Positions 12,501 to 25,713 of a DNA stretch of 64,000 bases are shown piece after piece. The translations under genes and the position numbers were made by a program. Every line of letters begins with the position of its first letter. Within the stretch, counting starts at the first letter, position 1. The notes beneath the pieces were generated by a model, which saw only the letters and a program-made list of their open reading frames with translations, was not told where the DNA came from and did no database searches. This stretch comes from Acridotheres tristis. Lineage: Eukaryota > Chordata > Aves > Passeriformes > Sturnidae. The DNA lies in contig CM072885.1 of assembly GCA_037013685.1 (NCBI GenBank), positions 63,219,785-63,283,784 of the forward strand, in the 5' to 3' direction.

Positions 12501-13195
12501 GGTGAACATATTTGCTTTCAAATTGTCTTTTAAGCCCGAAGCTAAAACACTTGCTCATCAAAATTGGGTTTTTAACTTGGATTTTCAAACTCTCTCTAAG
12601 AAAAATCAGATGGAGGAAGTTTTCTTGTATTCCCCCAACCTGAGTTTAAAATTTTTATTGTGAACCATTTCAATCTGAGCAATTCTAAAAAAAAAAACCA
12701 CCGCTATTTGTTGTTGCTGTAATTAAACATTTTGTTCCAGACTGGAGCAATCTCTCTCCTTTTTCCCTTTTTTTCTTCTTCTTTTTTTTTTTTTTTTAAT
12801 TTAACGTAAATTTTTATGCCTGAGTAGATTTTTTCTTTTACCTACCAAGTTTTTTAATCAACCAAGTAAACAAAGAACGTAGTACTCCATCACCTCTTCT
12901 GTGAGGAACTACAAAGAGATTTTAAGGCATCAGCAATGTGCCTTTAAAACTATGGATTGTGACCAGAGGAGGGAAGATGCTGAAGGCAAGGCAGAAGGTT
13001 AAACAGTAGAGTAAGCAGCATGTCAGGAAATGCAGAGAAAAGTGTCATTTATTTTTATCCAGAAGCCTTTTCACTTGACAGAACTGAAGAACCCCATTTT
13101 ATAGGAGGTACCCATAGGACTTGCAGACTTAAAGTAATTCCATCTAAATTTTAAGCCAGAAAAAAAACACTATTTGCATTTAGCTGTGTGTGTCT
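9581..13195. other. anonymous non-coding sequence
   Basis: No gene or clear transposable element. Minor features are a small palindrome at about 10884-10901 (CGAATAT, four bases, ATATTCG) and a C/T-then-T tract at 12757-12799. Confidence 0.5.
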
Positions 13196-13293
13196 GGTGG
13201 AGGGATGGCACCCATGGGGGTGGCCCTGCCTTGGCAGGAGGGTTGGACTGGATGATATCCCCGTCCAACCCAAATAGTTCTGTGATTCTGTCA
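13196..13293 (+). mobile_element. CR1 LINE 3' terminal fragment, sense
   Basis: About 100 bases contain GGTTGGACTGGATGATATCC, GTCCAACCCAAATAGTTC and the terminal TGTGATTCTGT. The coding part and most of the 3' UTR are absent. The upstream portion differs from the dominant subfamily here, so this is probably another or older CR1 lineage. Confidence 0.85.
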
Positions 13294-15608
13294 CCATAAA
13301 TCATGCTATAGGATTTGGATCACAGCAGGAATTTATCAACAGAAAATTCCTCAAGAATTCTAAGAAGTCCTCAGGGAACATGTGAGGCTATAACTGCTGT
13401 TTGATAGCTTTCTTATTGTTCTTCCCTGTATTCCCCCCTTTGCGAATCACATATTTAGTTCTTGAAGGTCATATGTTTTTATTTTAAAGTTCTCTTTAAA
13501 ATAATTACCTTATATTCCTCTCACCAAAAAAAAAAAACCCCAAACAAAAAAACAACAACAAAAAATTATTTATATCTACATCTCCTTTCAGGCAGTTTTA
13601 ACTTTTAAAGCTTTGAATATTTTTTGCCTTTCCATAAAGTTAAGGAAGCAGATAATTTATCTATTGATTCCTGACATTGCTGTGAGGTAGTGAACTTTTA
13701 ATATGCTGGTTTGTGGTAGCAACGAGGCAGTCCAGATGAATCCCTGCCTAAACATCCTACAATCTAAGAAGGTAGAGAGGATGTTTTATGGGAAAATTGA
13801 GACATGGATTGATCACACACAACATGGGATACACACCTGAAAGCTGGACACATCAGCCTGTCTCTGCCTTGTCTATCAGCACACAGCAGTGTGGTAAAAG
13901 TGGGATTTGATCCTGGCTTCCTTACACACATGGAAATAAAAAGTTCCAACACTAGGTTCTTGCAGCTCTTTTAAAATAACTGTCCAAGTGAAAAAATATA
14001 AAATACAAAATATAAAATAGGCAGTGTTATCGGGAAACAAACTGGAAAATCATAGAATATTTGTGGGATAGAATTTTTAAAGAAAATATGATGTTCCTTA
14101 TAGCTGCAGCTCTCCTCTCAACCTCTGCAGTCCTCTGAGCCTTAGAAATGCCTGCTTTTCAGGGAGATTGGACAATGCACAACTTTTAGTTGCACTCTTT
14201 GCCATCTTCCACAGGCACTGTGCCAGACAAATGAAAGTCATTAGCCTCCTTTCCAGTCATGCTCACTTGGAGGCTGAGCTCAACCACCCACCTACTCCCC
14301 AGTTCTTGTCAGCTGGTGATTTTTCACCTCTTCTCTCATCATCCTGCCGTTCCCAACATCCCATTAAACCCTGCCCGTGTGTCTGCTGCCTTGCCTTTGC
14401 CCAAGAAAGCTCAGCACTGCAAGCCCTGATAAGTGAATTTAACTTTCAGCATGAATATCAAGTCTCACATGACTCAGGCACACAATTAAGCTTTGCAAGA
14501 TAAGGGGCTAATTAATTTAATTGCCAAACAGAAAGAGGGAACTCCTACTCAGGTTTGCCTGAAATCATGTTGTTAATTAATAATTTATTTATTTGCCATT
14601 TTACTTTGAAACCAGAAGGTAATGGAAATGTGAACAATAGCTCCCTGTTCCTCCCTTTAAATTTTGATTTTCCAGGTCAAATGGAAGCCTCTCTTTTAGT
14701 GCATGTGGGAAGAAAAAAAAAAAGGAGACTTTCTGATGTTTCAGACAGAATTTTAAAGGATCTACTTTTACTTTAATCAAGAAGTAGTGGAATTAAACAA
14801 CAATTAATACATTATCCTCTATCATGAGATCTTTGCACGAAATGTGATAGTGTTAACAAATTGTTCTGTGGAAAAGATGTTCTGAAATCAGGTGGATTTG
14901 GCTAACCCCATTGGAGACATGGTTAACTCAGGATTCTGATAACCAGGAGGATTTAGAACATACCTGGTTTTAAGTGGAGAAGTTCAATGAATGTATCTAA
15001 TATGTGCTGAAATGGTGAAGGTTAAAAAAATTGCATAATAAGCATTTGACTAAACCACAAATCTAGATCTGGTTCTCAGAAAAAATATTTCTAATTATTT
15101 TCCCCAGTTTTCCCCAGAAACTTATTCAGGCTTTTTGCAAAATTTGTTTGTTGGAATACCTTTTAGTATTTTCCCTCTAAAATGGCCTGAGTTGGCCAGA
15201 AGTTCTCCAAAAGTAACTGGAGGCAGAAATTTTATTATTTCTTCAGAATACATTTTTTCCAGCTTTATTTAAGTCCGTTCTCTTGACAGTGAAGATAATT
15301 TTTAATGTACAAAAATCCTTTTATCATGGAATTCAGTGTGGAAATGGTCCAGCACTCATTCACTACTTCTGTCCTGGAGCAGTGAAGAACCATGCTTAAT
15401 AACATATTTGCTATCTATCTAGTAACAGTTTGTGCAGCATCTTCTGGGATCCTAACACCCAGAGCAGAAGGAAAGCAGTCAACTGAGCCAATCATTCCAA
15501 CTCTGTAGATTCACTGCAGTCTCATCAGTTGCTTTCTTATCCAACATAAAATGCATCAGCAAAGGTGCCTGTCCTTGTCTGAGGAATTTTAAAGCTTTCC
15601 AACGGTGA
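13294..15608. other. anonymous AT-rich sequence
   Basis: No gene. An AT-rich stretch at 14500-14600 contains clustered TAATTAATTTAATTG-like homeodomain core motifs and could be a conserved non-coding element, but conservation cannot be judged from one genome. An A-rich run lies at 13528-13565. Confidence 0.5.
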
Positions 15609-16164
15609 TCACGGAATCACAAAATGGTTTGGGTTGGAAGGGACCTTAAGGATCAGCCAGTTCCAATCCCCTGCCTTGAGCAGGGACACCTTCCACTGGA
15701 CAGGTTGTTTGGAGCTTCCTCCATCCTGGAACACTGCCAAGGATGGGGCAGCCACAGCTTCTCTGGGAAACCTGTGCCAGGGCCTCAGCACCCTCACAGG
15801 GAACAATTTCTTCCCAATATCCAATCTAACCCTGCTCTGTGTCAGTGTGAAGCCATTGCCCCTTGTCCTGTCACTCCAGGCCCTTGTCAAGAGTCTCTCT
15901 CCATCTTTCCTGTGGGTTCCCTTCAGGCACTGGAAGGCCACAGTGAGGTCACCCCAAAGCCTTCCCCTCTCCAGGCTGAACAATCCCAATTCCCTGAGCC
16001 TTTCCTCCCAGCAGAGCTGCTCCATCCCTCTGATCCCTTGGTGTCCCTGCTCTGTCCTGGCTCCAGCAGCTCCCTGTCCTTCCTGTGCTGATCCCAGGGC
16101 TGGAGGAGCTCTGCAGGTGGGGCTGAGCAGAGGGGCAGAGGGGCAGAATCCCCTCCCTCACAGG
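15609..16164 (-). mobile_element. CR1 LINE fragment, antisense, about 555 bp
   Basis: The 3' signature, inverted on the plus strand, starts at 15609 (TCACGGAATCACAAAATGG). The full block order of the common subfamily continues to CAGAATCCCCTCCCTCAC at about 16164. It is slightly longer at its 5' end than the copy at 9060. Plus-strand frames of over 150 codons here are antisense shadows. Confidence 0.93.
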
Positions 16165-17138
16165 GTAGAGAATGGTAGAGAAGTGCAGGCCAGCAGGCAG
16201 TGCTCCTCCTGAGCTGGATTTCCCCAGTAAGGGAATCTGTGGTCTCTCCCTCTCTGGGAAATGCCCAAATGCTCTCCCAGGATGAGAAAAGAGAGACTGG
16301 ACACACTCCTGGGTACTTTGTTTCTGTGGGACATGGAGCAGCAATCAAGGTTCTGAGTGGCAATTTGGAACAGGGCTCTGCAGCGGGATACAGGACAGGG
16401 ATAAGTTAGTCATGAGCACAGATGAAGAATAGTCCTGCATTAGTCACACCACAGATAATAAGAGCTGGAAAATGATGACATGTGAGCCTCATGCTAAACC
16501 CACTTATGCTTAATTCTCTGAGCTGAATATAAATTGTTCTAAAGAACAATGCATTCCTCTACAGAACAATTCTTCACATCATGCCACTAACATCTCTGTC
16601 ATCTTCATTTAGGCCATTTAAATGTCAGTAAGACAAGTTAACACTGCCTAAGGGCAGCTCTGTCCCATGCACCAGAAATCTTGTTCTATCATATTCTGTT
16701 TTCCTGTAGTGCCTCATGGGAAGATGCAGCTTTCTCACATAGGGGTAGATTTGCAGTGGGGTTACAGGGGAGAGAGATGGTGAATCCCCTTCCCCCTCCC
16801 AATATTCCTCCCCAAAGCAGTATGAAATGTAAAGATTTAAGATCTAATGTGACTTGGTGTATCTCTGCCACCACCCTGGCCGTGCTGTGGCCAGCATGCC
16901 AGTGGAAATGCTTCCCTTCCACTCATTCCAGCCCTGAATGCCTTGATTCTCCAAAGGTGTGTTTCTATGTCCCAAAAAACTCAAACAAAAACCTGTGGAT
17001 GATGAGGGAGCTCAAGTCAAGTTTTGCATAGGAATACAAGGAGCCCATCTGCCTTGCAACTGCTTTGAATGCCAAAAGATGCACAATTTCTACCACCAGA
17101 CAGGATTATTAGACATTAAAAACCCATAAAATATCATA
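16165..17138. other. anonymous non-coding sequence
   Basis: No feature supported on either strand. Confidence 0.5.
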
Positions 17139-17225
17139 AACCACAGAATCAATTAGGTTGGAAAAGACTTCCAAGGTCATCAAGTCCAACCTTTGAACAG
17201 TGCAACCTTTGACCATGCTGGTCAC
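17139..17225 (-). mobile_element. CR1 LINE 3' terminal fragment, antisense
   Basis: The plus strand reads CCACAGAATCAATTAGGTTG and then AAGACTTCCAAGGTCATCAA with GTCCAACCTTTGA. This is the inverted 3' end of an older CR1 subfamily (GGTTGGAAAAGAC type rather than GGTTGGAAGGGAC). Only about 85 bases remain. Confidence 0.85.
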
Positions 17226-18474
17226 AGAGAAACTGGGTTTTGAAGGGCAGAATATTCCTAAGGAGAGCTACTGTGTTCCTTTCTGAGGATGCAAGTTCAA
17301 CATAGAAAGCTATAATGAATGTTTCTTTCAGCAAAAGTGGGTGTAGAGCCTGACAGCATTAAAACCTCTGAGGTGAAATTTGAAAATCTTAGCAGATTAT
17401 TAGCAGCATATAAAAGAAATGTGCAGAAAGCTGCAGTGCTGAATTAATGAAGTGCTGCCCTTCCAAACCCTTGCAGCCTGTTTGAAGAGAGGCTCTGAAC
17501 CTCCTGTCAAAAGGTCCCCTCACCTGAAGCCATGGGGTTCTATGGTGCAGACAACACTCAACCAGGTGCTTCCTACCTGCTGAGGTTCCAGGTTTGTCCC
17601 ACCTGCAGGAGAATTTCAGGGCAGGGGCTCAAAGGCATCGTTGAAGGAGAGTTAAAATTAATTTTATAAACAAATAACCTTTGGGTCCTGGCTGTACCAA
17701 CTCCTGCAGCTTTCTCCAAATGTAACATGTAGCCTGAGACTCACAGGAAATGTACTTTGCCCACCCTTCTGGAGACTTAACTTCTGAAGCACTGTCACAG
17801 CATTTTTTCCTAATGACTTTGTGTGTATTTGTCCTTGAAGAAGAACAACAACTTTGGGGGTGGGGAGGAGAAGAGAAAAATGTTCTCTGCAGATGCTGTT
17901 TCTGGAGGTTACTTTTAGGGAGCCTGGAGTCTGCTGCCACTTAAATCAGCAAGAAAGTTATCGCTGGTACCAGTGGGAACAAGACCACGTGCAGCAGTTT
18001 TACATTCAGGCTGGGGTGGGAAGTCTTTTGTTCTTGCCTCTGGTTTGCAGGTCTTGTTTACACAGGGCAGTTAATGCCAATAAAAGGACTAACCACAACT
18101 AACAAGGAGCTGTAACAGATAAGCTGGTGAGTATGGGATGGATTGTGTTACAGCAGGGAAGGGGGGATTTGTAGCTCTGTGTTATACTAGGATGCTGCTT
18201 TCCCATACAAGGAGCAAATTCTCTAGAGGTTAAATTGAAGCAGGGATCTAATTTATTTGTACTGAATCATTCCTTCTGTCCCCACCCCAAGCACCCTCTC
18301 CCTAGGAACAAGGCAGCCTGAAAGTATTCATCTAGCACCGAAGCCTGGGTGGTGAATATGCTAAGCACCTTAGCAGGAGGTTTCAAAGGTGTTTCCCTAG
18401 AGCAGAGAACTGATAGAACGCCTGACTCTTAGGATTTTTACATTCCCATGGAAATAAAAGTGCTGTGACTGACA
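17226..18474. other. anonymous non-coding sequence
   Basis: No gene or repeat is recognised in this stretch. Confidence 0.5.
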
Positions 18475-18890
18475 CAGTAGCATCCACCCCCCTCCCTGCA
18501 ACCCCCCACCCCACATTCTTCAACGTTGTCATCTTTACTTTGCACACCCTGAATTTCTCTTTCAGGTCTTTCTCTGAGTCCCAGGCTCTTCATTTAACCA
18601 TACAAATGTCGATTCTGCATGCTCCCTCTCTTGTCTGCTCCCTTCTTTCTCAATCTGTTCTCAACCTCAGCCCTTCCCTTCCACTTCACAGCGGTTTTAT
18701 TTTCCCAAATTCACCTTCCTCCATACCCCACCGTGCTGCAGACTCCCCTTCACTGTCTCCTGACCTCCCCTTTTCTCTTGCCATCAGCTAGGCTTGCACT
18801 CTCAGCATCCCTTCTTTCCTCCTTCTCAGAGTTACCCTCGGTATGCTCTGTATCCCCTTTTGCCATGACCTTTAATCTTTCGTAATATTT
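18475..18890. repeat. pyrimidine-rich tract, strand-asymmetric
   Basis: The plus strand is visibly C/T-rich for about 400 bases, with runs such as CCACCCCCCTCCCTGC and CCCCTTTTCTCTTGCC, while the minus strand is purine-rich. It has no fixed period. It contains at least one acceptor-like TTTCTCTTTCAG (near 18565). The short frames in it have biased Ser/Leu/Pro composition that follows from the base bias. Confidence 0.6.
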
Positions 18891-19474
18891 GGTATCCAAC
18901 AGGTGCCCCTCTGCCATCTCCAGGCATGTCAAACATCAGGCTGTGCATCCCTGTGGAGGTTTGGAATCTCCAAGCAGGAGACCCAAGGCAGAACAGAGTA
19001 TGAACAGAGATGAACAGAACAGTATGAACAGAGTTCTCTCCAAGGGCACGTCTAGTGCCTCAGGGTGAGGGTGATATTTCGCCCCTATAAAGACTTGAGA
19101 CCCCAGCCTGGAGTACAGGGCATCCCTGTCCTCAGACAAGCACCTTCCAGCTTTGCAATCAGCCCACAATAAGGGTAATCCTGCATTTTTCTTGCAGTGT
19201 CTGCTTGGTGCCAACAGGGTCCCCTCGATTTGCAGTGAGGAGTCCAGGTGTGGATCCATCTGAGACATGGCCAAAATATTGGAACATGCCCTGTGCTGCT
19301 GCATAACCCCTGAGCTGTGTTAAAGGGTTTTTGTTAAAGGGTTTTTGTTCTTTTCTGTCATCCCTCTGCGTTACTCGTGTGTCTTTCACTCATATCTTCT
19401 GTCACTAATGCCTCCTTTTCATTTCCTCACTTCTGTTTCTTCCTCCCAGCCAATTTACAAACCCTTTGGTGATG
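18891..19474. other. anonymous sequence with small tandem duplications
   Basis: Short irregular repeats of TATGAACAGAG lie near 18990-19035. A perfect 14-base direct duplication of TTAAAGGGTTTTTG lies at 19320-19347. No gene. Confidence 0.55.
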
Positions 19475-19733
19475 GCAGAGCTGTGTGGGAATGGCATCAC
19501 ACTGATAGAAAGCAGGTTTAGGTTGGATATCAGGAAGAAATTCTTCCCTGTGAGGATGGCACAGATTTCCCAGAGAAGCTGTGGCTGCCCCATCCCTGGC
19601 AGTGTCCCAGGCCAGGCTGGATGGGGCTCTGAGCAACCTGGGATAGTGGAAGGTGTCCCTGCCCATGGCAGGGAGTGGAACTGACTGATCTTAAAGGTCC
19701 CTTCCAACCCAAACCATTCCATGACTCTATGAA
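19475..19733 (+). mobile_element. CR1 LINE fragment, sense, 3' end
   Basis: It contains GTTTAGGTTGGATATCAGG, then the GAAGCTGTGGCTGCC and GGATAGTGGAAGGTGTCC blocks, then CTTCCAACCCAAACCATTCC and a decayed terminal ATGACTCTATGA. The stretch between the first two blocks lacks the usual CTGAGGCCC segment, a small internal deletion. It is 5' truncated and non-coding. Confidence 0.92.
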
Positions 19734-22700
19734 GGGGTCAGGGAGGCAGCATTCAGCTTTGCAAATGAGATCATTAGAGGCAAAGCTGGAAATTTAACCC
19801 AGTCCCTGATAAGACTGGGCTGACTCCCATTGGGTTTGTTTCTCAGGAGACACCCAGGCTGGGTTTGGTCACTCTGTCTGCAAACACAGCTTTAGCTCTT
19901 AAGCTCTGCTCTTCTTCCCAGCACAGATATGAAATCCAGCAGATAAAAGTTGGCATCCTCTCCCTGCATCTTCCTCAATAAAAGAATTTCTATTCCCTGC
20001 AGAAGGCTTGTGCAGAAGATGGTTGGTCTGTGTGTGCTGTTTGCTGTTCATTTAACCAGCGTGCCAGGCGGCAGTAAGCCCTAGTTTGTGTTGTTTGTTA
20101 AGGAGTTTTTAGCAAAATTTCTGCTATAAAATATCACCATGGCAAAAAGAAACCTTTCATGGCAATGTTTTCATTCAGTGAAAACTCTGGGGATGCAGAA
20201 TCCTGTGTCCAGGAGGAAAACCCTGATAAAAAGTGGTGTCAAAGAGTCTATTTTCCTTCAATATAACAAGTGTGTTTATCTCTCAACACCTGGATTAGGC
20301 AGGGAACTTCAACCTGAGTCTGCTATCCCTCCTTTACTCGAGTAAAGCCACATGCAAAGGGATCTTTCTAGGCCAGGGCAGGTGTTTCACAGTTTTTCCT
20401 GCTAGAGCGTATCTAACCTGCATAAATACTTAAACACTTGCTGAGAGAGGAGAGCGTTTTGCAAGAGATTGATTTGACAGTGCTGTTGTTCAGGCGTTCA
20501 CACAGGATGTGGGAAACTGAGGTTCAGGTCCCTGCCTCAATGAATATTTAATTATTTATGGAAAGCAGAGCAGCTGCAGTAGGAAGGAGTGAGACACAGC
20601 AGTGTCTCTGGAGCTGGGGCACTTATAGGGCACGTTGAAGAGGGCAGACAAGATCTCATCCCCAGGTCTCCTGGTGACTGTCCCAGCCATGGCTGGCTCT
20701 ATTACCTCAGAGGAAACCTTCACATCTTGCCCTTCTCTCACTGTAAAAGTTTCAAAACCTCTGTGTAGTACAAATTACTCCAGTTCTGGCATTTTTCAGC
20801 TTTTCAGACCTCTGTTTTTCAGTGTTAATGTTCTTTTATGCTGTACAAATATTTAAAATGTAAATTAAAAGATTTCTGTCTTCCCTGTGACCTCTCAAGG
20901 AAGCAGTCTGAATAGTTTGCTGTATTTTCAGCCTGGATTCCTACTGGTCTGGGTTCCTGAGTACTTCTGTGGCCAAGGAAAAAATAATTTAAAAAAAAAT
21001 TAATGGGGTTTCTATTTGGTTTGGACAGTCATAAGGCTTGAGGTCAGGCTTGCAGGAGCAATTTCCGTAGACTAACGCTCCCAAGCTGTGTCTTATAATG
21101 TCCTTAAGGATCAGGAAAGGAGGTTGTAAAAATAAAACACCCACTCTGAAGAAACATGAGTATTATGTTCTCAGGCCTCACCACAGAGATGTTGGTTTAT
21201 CACCTGCAGGCACTCCTCATGGAGTCCAGGAGCTCAGGCTCACTGTTCCACAAAAAGTCCACAGGCAGAGGAAGGAGTGGACATTGTGTGTGGGGTGAAC
21301 TTTTGAATTTCATGGTGTCTCTGGACTTTCTTCCCAATCCTTTACTCTCTTTCAGTTTGTCACCCCCTTTTTATGCTTGCTGTTTGCACCAGGTCAGAGA
21401 ATTTATGATGTGAAATGCCAAAGCTTCATCCTTAACTTCACACAGTCATCCCAAGTCGTTTTTACTTGGCCACTGTAGTCCTCAGTGTGAACTTTAAGCC
21501 TGTCAGATCTAACTTCGCTGCTCATCCCCTCAAATACAGGTGTCCCTGGCTGCTGACTTCAGCAAACACTGGTTCTCTTCAAAGTTTTCACCAGCTAAAT
21601 GCCTTCAAAACCATAAAATCCTCCTTAGAGCAAATGGGTTGTGAATATTCATATCAATGCTTCCTCATCTTCCAGCTTGCTGAAATCCTCTTTAACTTAG
21701 CAAGGAGTGTAAAACTGAAGGTGCTGCTATCCATCAGGGACTCTTGGCAGAGAGGGATAGCTCTGTTTCAAGGCAGGGAAAGGACATGAGTGAGGAATGG
21801 CATCCAAACTTCCCTTCTGGTCACTGGGGCAGCTCTGTGCTCAAAGCAGCTAAAGAAGGGCTCAGATCTGATAGACTGCTCCTAAACAGGAAATGGCTGC
21901 CTGCAGACTGGAGTTAGGACTAGTTAGGAAAGATCAGTTCTTTCCTAGCACAGGCAGTGACTTTCCAGCTCCCAGGGATGCTCCCAAACACGCACAGCTT
22001 TATTGTAACAGACACAGCCTTGTTGCCAAATCCAGGAGGATGAAAGACCTCACTTTTATCTTACTCAATTCAGAAAACCTCCAGCTTGTGGGGAAGGGTA
22101 AGAGATGTCCTATTTTGCTGCTTTGTGAAAGGCCATTTAGCAATAAACATGCAGCAGAGGAGGTAAAATTTGTTGCACAATCCACCACCCTGACCTTTGC
22201 AGGAAATAGCAAAGCTCTGCTTTGGAGCTCATCAACAACAACTCATGGCGTGATTTACTGCTGGGGCTCCCTAATTTTATGCTAATGTAACTCTATTGAT
22301 TTCTGCAGATTTGCAGTGGTATTACATGGGAGGAACATGAAAATAAACTGAGCACTCAGTGTGATGAGGGGACAGAGGGCCTGCCTGTATTTTCCAGTTT
22401 TATCATCTGGCCTAATGAAAGCCACTACATCTCCATGCACTCCTCAATGCCATCAGTCCAAGCACGGTGTTAGCTTAAAATAGTGATAAATTACCTTCTC
22501 TTACTGCGGTCTGGATCTAAAGCTATTTGTGAATTACTGCCAGTAGGTATTTAAAGGGGAAAAAAATAAGAAGAAATTGAAATCAATTCAGCAAATGCCC
22601 CTAAGTAGTAAAAACAAAGGAAGATTTGTAAATGACCTGTGCTCAGCATATCTGTCACCAACAGGGATGACAATGTTTGGCTGTATTTTTCCAGTTGATT

Positions 22701-25700
22701 TGTAACCACCCTGGAGAGCAGGGAAAGTTGGCTGAAATTCTTGTGCTGCCACTTATTTTTCTATTTGTTTGTTGAGGTTTTTTTTTTTGTCTCTGCACTG
22801 AGAACAAATGTTCTCCTTTGGGCTGCCTCTGACTTTTGGTTCGTGCTGCAGAAGGAAAAACATGAATCCCTTGACAGCTGCTATTCTGGCTTATCAAAGA
22901 CTTACTTAAAACACATTAGAGTCAAAAGAAAGGCTGCTGTGCAGCAGACACAGGACAACGGGGTGAAAAGCTGATGTAAAACAACTCCTTTGCAAAGCAA
23001 AGTTTAGAAAGTAGAGTTTAGTGTGAAGCACAAAAAGGCATACACGTTAATTTGACCATATGACTGGGAATAAGGAACACAAAGATTATTCTTACTAGGG
23101 AGAAATAAATCCATGGTACCTCCTCAGGTGGAAGAGCATATCCATTACATTTCTAGCAGTGGATTCTAAGCAGGATAGAGAAAGGGCGTCTCATTTTTTG
23201 ATAGAACAAGCTCTGTACCTCACACTTTGTCCAGAAGCCTGCTTTGGTCTCAGTGTCTGCCTTCTGACACCTGCAAGGATTCATTTCCACCACAAGCTCC
23301 TGTGTACAACTTCTTTCAGGATGATGCCTGTCAAAACAAAGCCATGAATTCAACCACTGGCACTTCCCTCTCTCCGTGGTCTTATCCCTAAAGCAAACTA
23401 GAAATGAAAGCTGTGCATTTTTTTAAAGGAAGTTTCTGGATTTTGGCAGAATATGGAATAGGGAATATAGGTAGGGCAAAATGATTCTCCACAGAGCAGA
23501 AGAGGAGCTAATTTAATGCTATGGGGATAGAATAATAGTACTTCTAAATTACTAGGGAATAATAGGCAAAGAGTAACACCATTTCCATGCAAGCTCAGAA
23601 GACCAAACAGGAAAATTATCTAGAGTTACTGAATTTCACTGAGTCTAAAATCTGAGATTCCAGCAGGAGGATGTTCATTCAGGGTGGTAAGGGGTGGACC
23701 TGAAGTACCAGAAGCTGTTTGGATTCAGCTGACAGCAGCTCTGAATTACAGGTTAGTTAGTAGCCACAAAAATGGATAAAAAACCTGACATTTATTCATT
23801 TATTCATTCATTTATTCATTACTGGGGACACAAAGGAATGTTTTCCTTACCCTGCATCCATCAGCTCAGTATCTAACAGCTGGGAAAGACTGGGGAGGTA
23901 CAGGCATGGCTACCCAGAAGCAGGAAAGAATTCAAGGAACAAGGGAGGAGAGCTTTACTTAGGTTCCCCATCCTATCTCCCAGTTAGCCCTAGAACCTGC
24001 TGCAAAGGACCTTGTCTCTTGCCTTTCACCCAAGGTGCTGCCTGTGGAATATTTATTTCCACACCTAGAACTGAATACACACACACAGAGACATTCTTGG
24101 TGCACTTCCAAAGGTTTTCTAGTCTGCTAGAGCATGAAAGGGAAGTAAATAGCACACACAGGCTGCCTTCCCACTGCAAGCAGAGAGGATCAGACTGTCA
24201 GACCACAACAGCAGAGTGTGGCCAGTCACTTGCAGCCAAACACACCCCCAGCCAAGCTGGGCCCATTGCTTGCTGCTCTCCAGCATTATCAGGGATTATC
24301 AGCCTCCAAATCCTTCAAATTCCACTGCAAGATGTGGCAGACAGCAAGATGGCAGCCACCAAAGTAAAATGAACCCCAAATCTCTGTCTCTGGGAGCTGT
24401 GACAGGAGTAGGGGCATGGAACTGCCCTTTTTCTCAGGCTGGAAGGGAAGGAGTGATGAGCACAGGGGAGCAGCTGCAGGAATCCCGGGCTGTGCTTCCC
24501 ATTTCTTATTCTGCCTGGGAAACTGGGAGACGGTCAGGAGTGAGTGTGAGGGGTGGGGAGCAGGAGGATTAGGGACAGGAGCCTTTGGTGTAGGTGTGGG
24601 AAGCACAGGCGCCGTGCAGCCGTGAATCCAGGGCTGACAGCAGGCATGGCAGGACTGTCACGTTCCCCACTCTGCCTGGAATTACCTCACTACCAGCATC
24701 TCTTCCACAAAAGCTCTTTCACACCTTCTACAAATGTGTAAAAGTAAACAAACTCCCACTACGGGTAAAAAAACTCTGCCAGTATAAGAAATCTCGAGCA
24801 GGTTTTTTCAGCTGAGGAAAAGTGCACAAAGGTTGTGCTGGCTTGTTAAGCTGTATGTGCATGAGGATTTTGTGACCTGCTCCCACTTTTCAAGGACTTA
24901 TGCTGGCTTCCCATAGTTTTGCACAGGTATATTGCAAAATATCCCTTTTACTCCCTTCAAAGGGACACATTTTTTCTTCACCAGTATTTGCTCTACAGTG
25001 GGTTGAGCTCATCCTTCATGTCCCTGCAAAACTAAATGGAGAATTACACAGGATCATGTTTGGGTGTCTGCTGAGATTTGGTGGGTACAGAGGCATATCC
25101 ATAGGTCTGAACCAAATTCCATTATTCCTTTGATTCATTTCCAACCATCAACAGTAAGGCAGTTAAACATATGAACTCAACTGGGATTTTAATATAAGTT
25201 TTCCACTGAAAATTTCCGTGGCTTAAAATTATGTATTTCTTAAAACAGTAATATACAATGAAGTACAATACATGCCCCCTGCCACTAAGCAAAAGCCCAA
25301 ATCTACTAAAATCTGTGTTTTCAACAACTCAGATGCTGGGAGCCCTTGGATCCAATGCAAGCACGATGCACTTTGGTTTGCCTCCTGTTCTTCAAGGCAC
25401 TTCTGTCTGAGTGTAAGTGCTCAGTGGGAACTGGAACATGAAATGACCTGAGAGAAAGCTCAGTGCATCAGGGTCTACATATATTCCAAAAAGTGCTAGT
25501 AAAACTGTTGCCATAAGAAAATTCATCAGCCTTGCAGCTGGAGAAGAAAACAAGGGATAAAGATTTTCTCCTGACTCCAAAAAGATCCTTTGTTACATAA
25601 ACAGCTTGGGATGATGCTGAGCTGAGGAGGGCTAAAGGGTTTGGTAAAGGCATGCACAGGAATAGCACCTGCACCACATGGTTGTTGTATCCCTGCTACT

Positions 25701-25713
25701 CTGCAGTGCAGAA
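19734..25713. other. long anonymous non-coding stretch
   Basis: About 6 kb without a recognisable gene or interspersed repeat. A TTCATTTA microsatellite lies at about 23790-23820. Short frames occur but none has codon structure, motifs or splice context that supports it. Confidence 0.5.
23785..23820. repeat. (TTCATTTA)n microsatellite
   Basis: Imperfect repeats of TTCATTTA and TTCA units run for about 35 bases. It is unremarkable in bird DNA. Confidence 0.8.
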
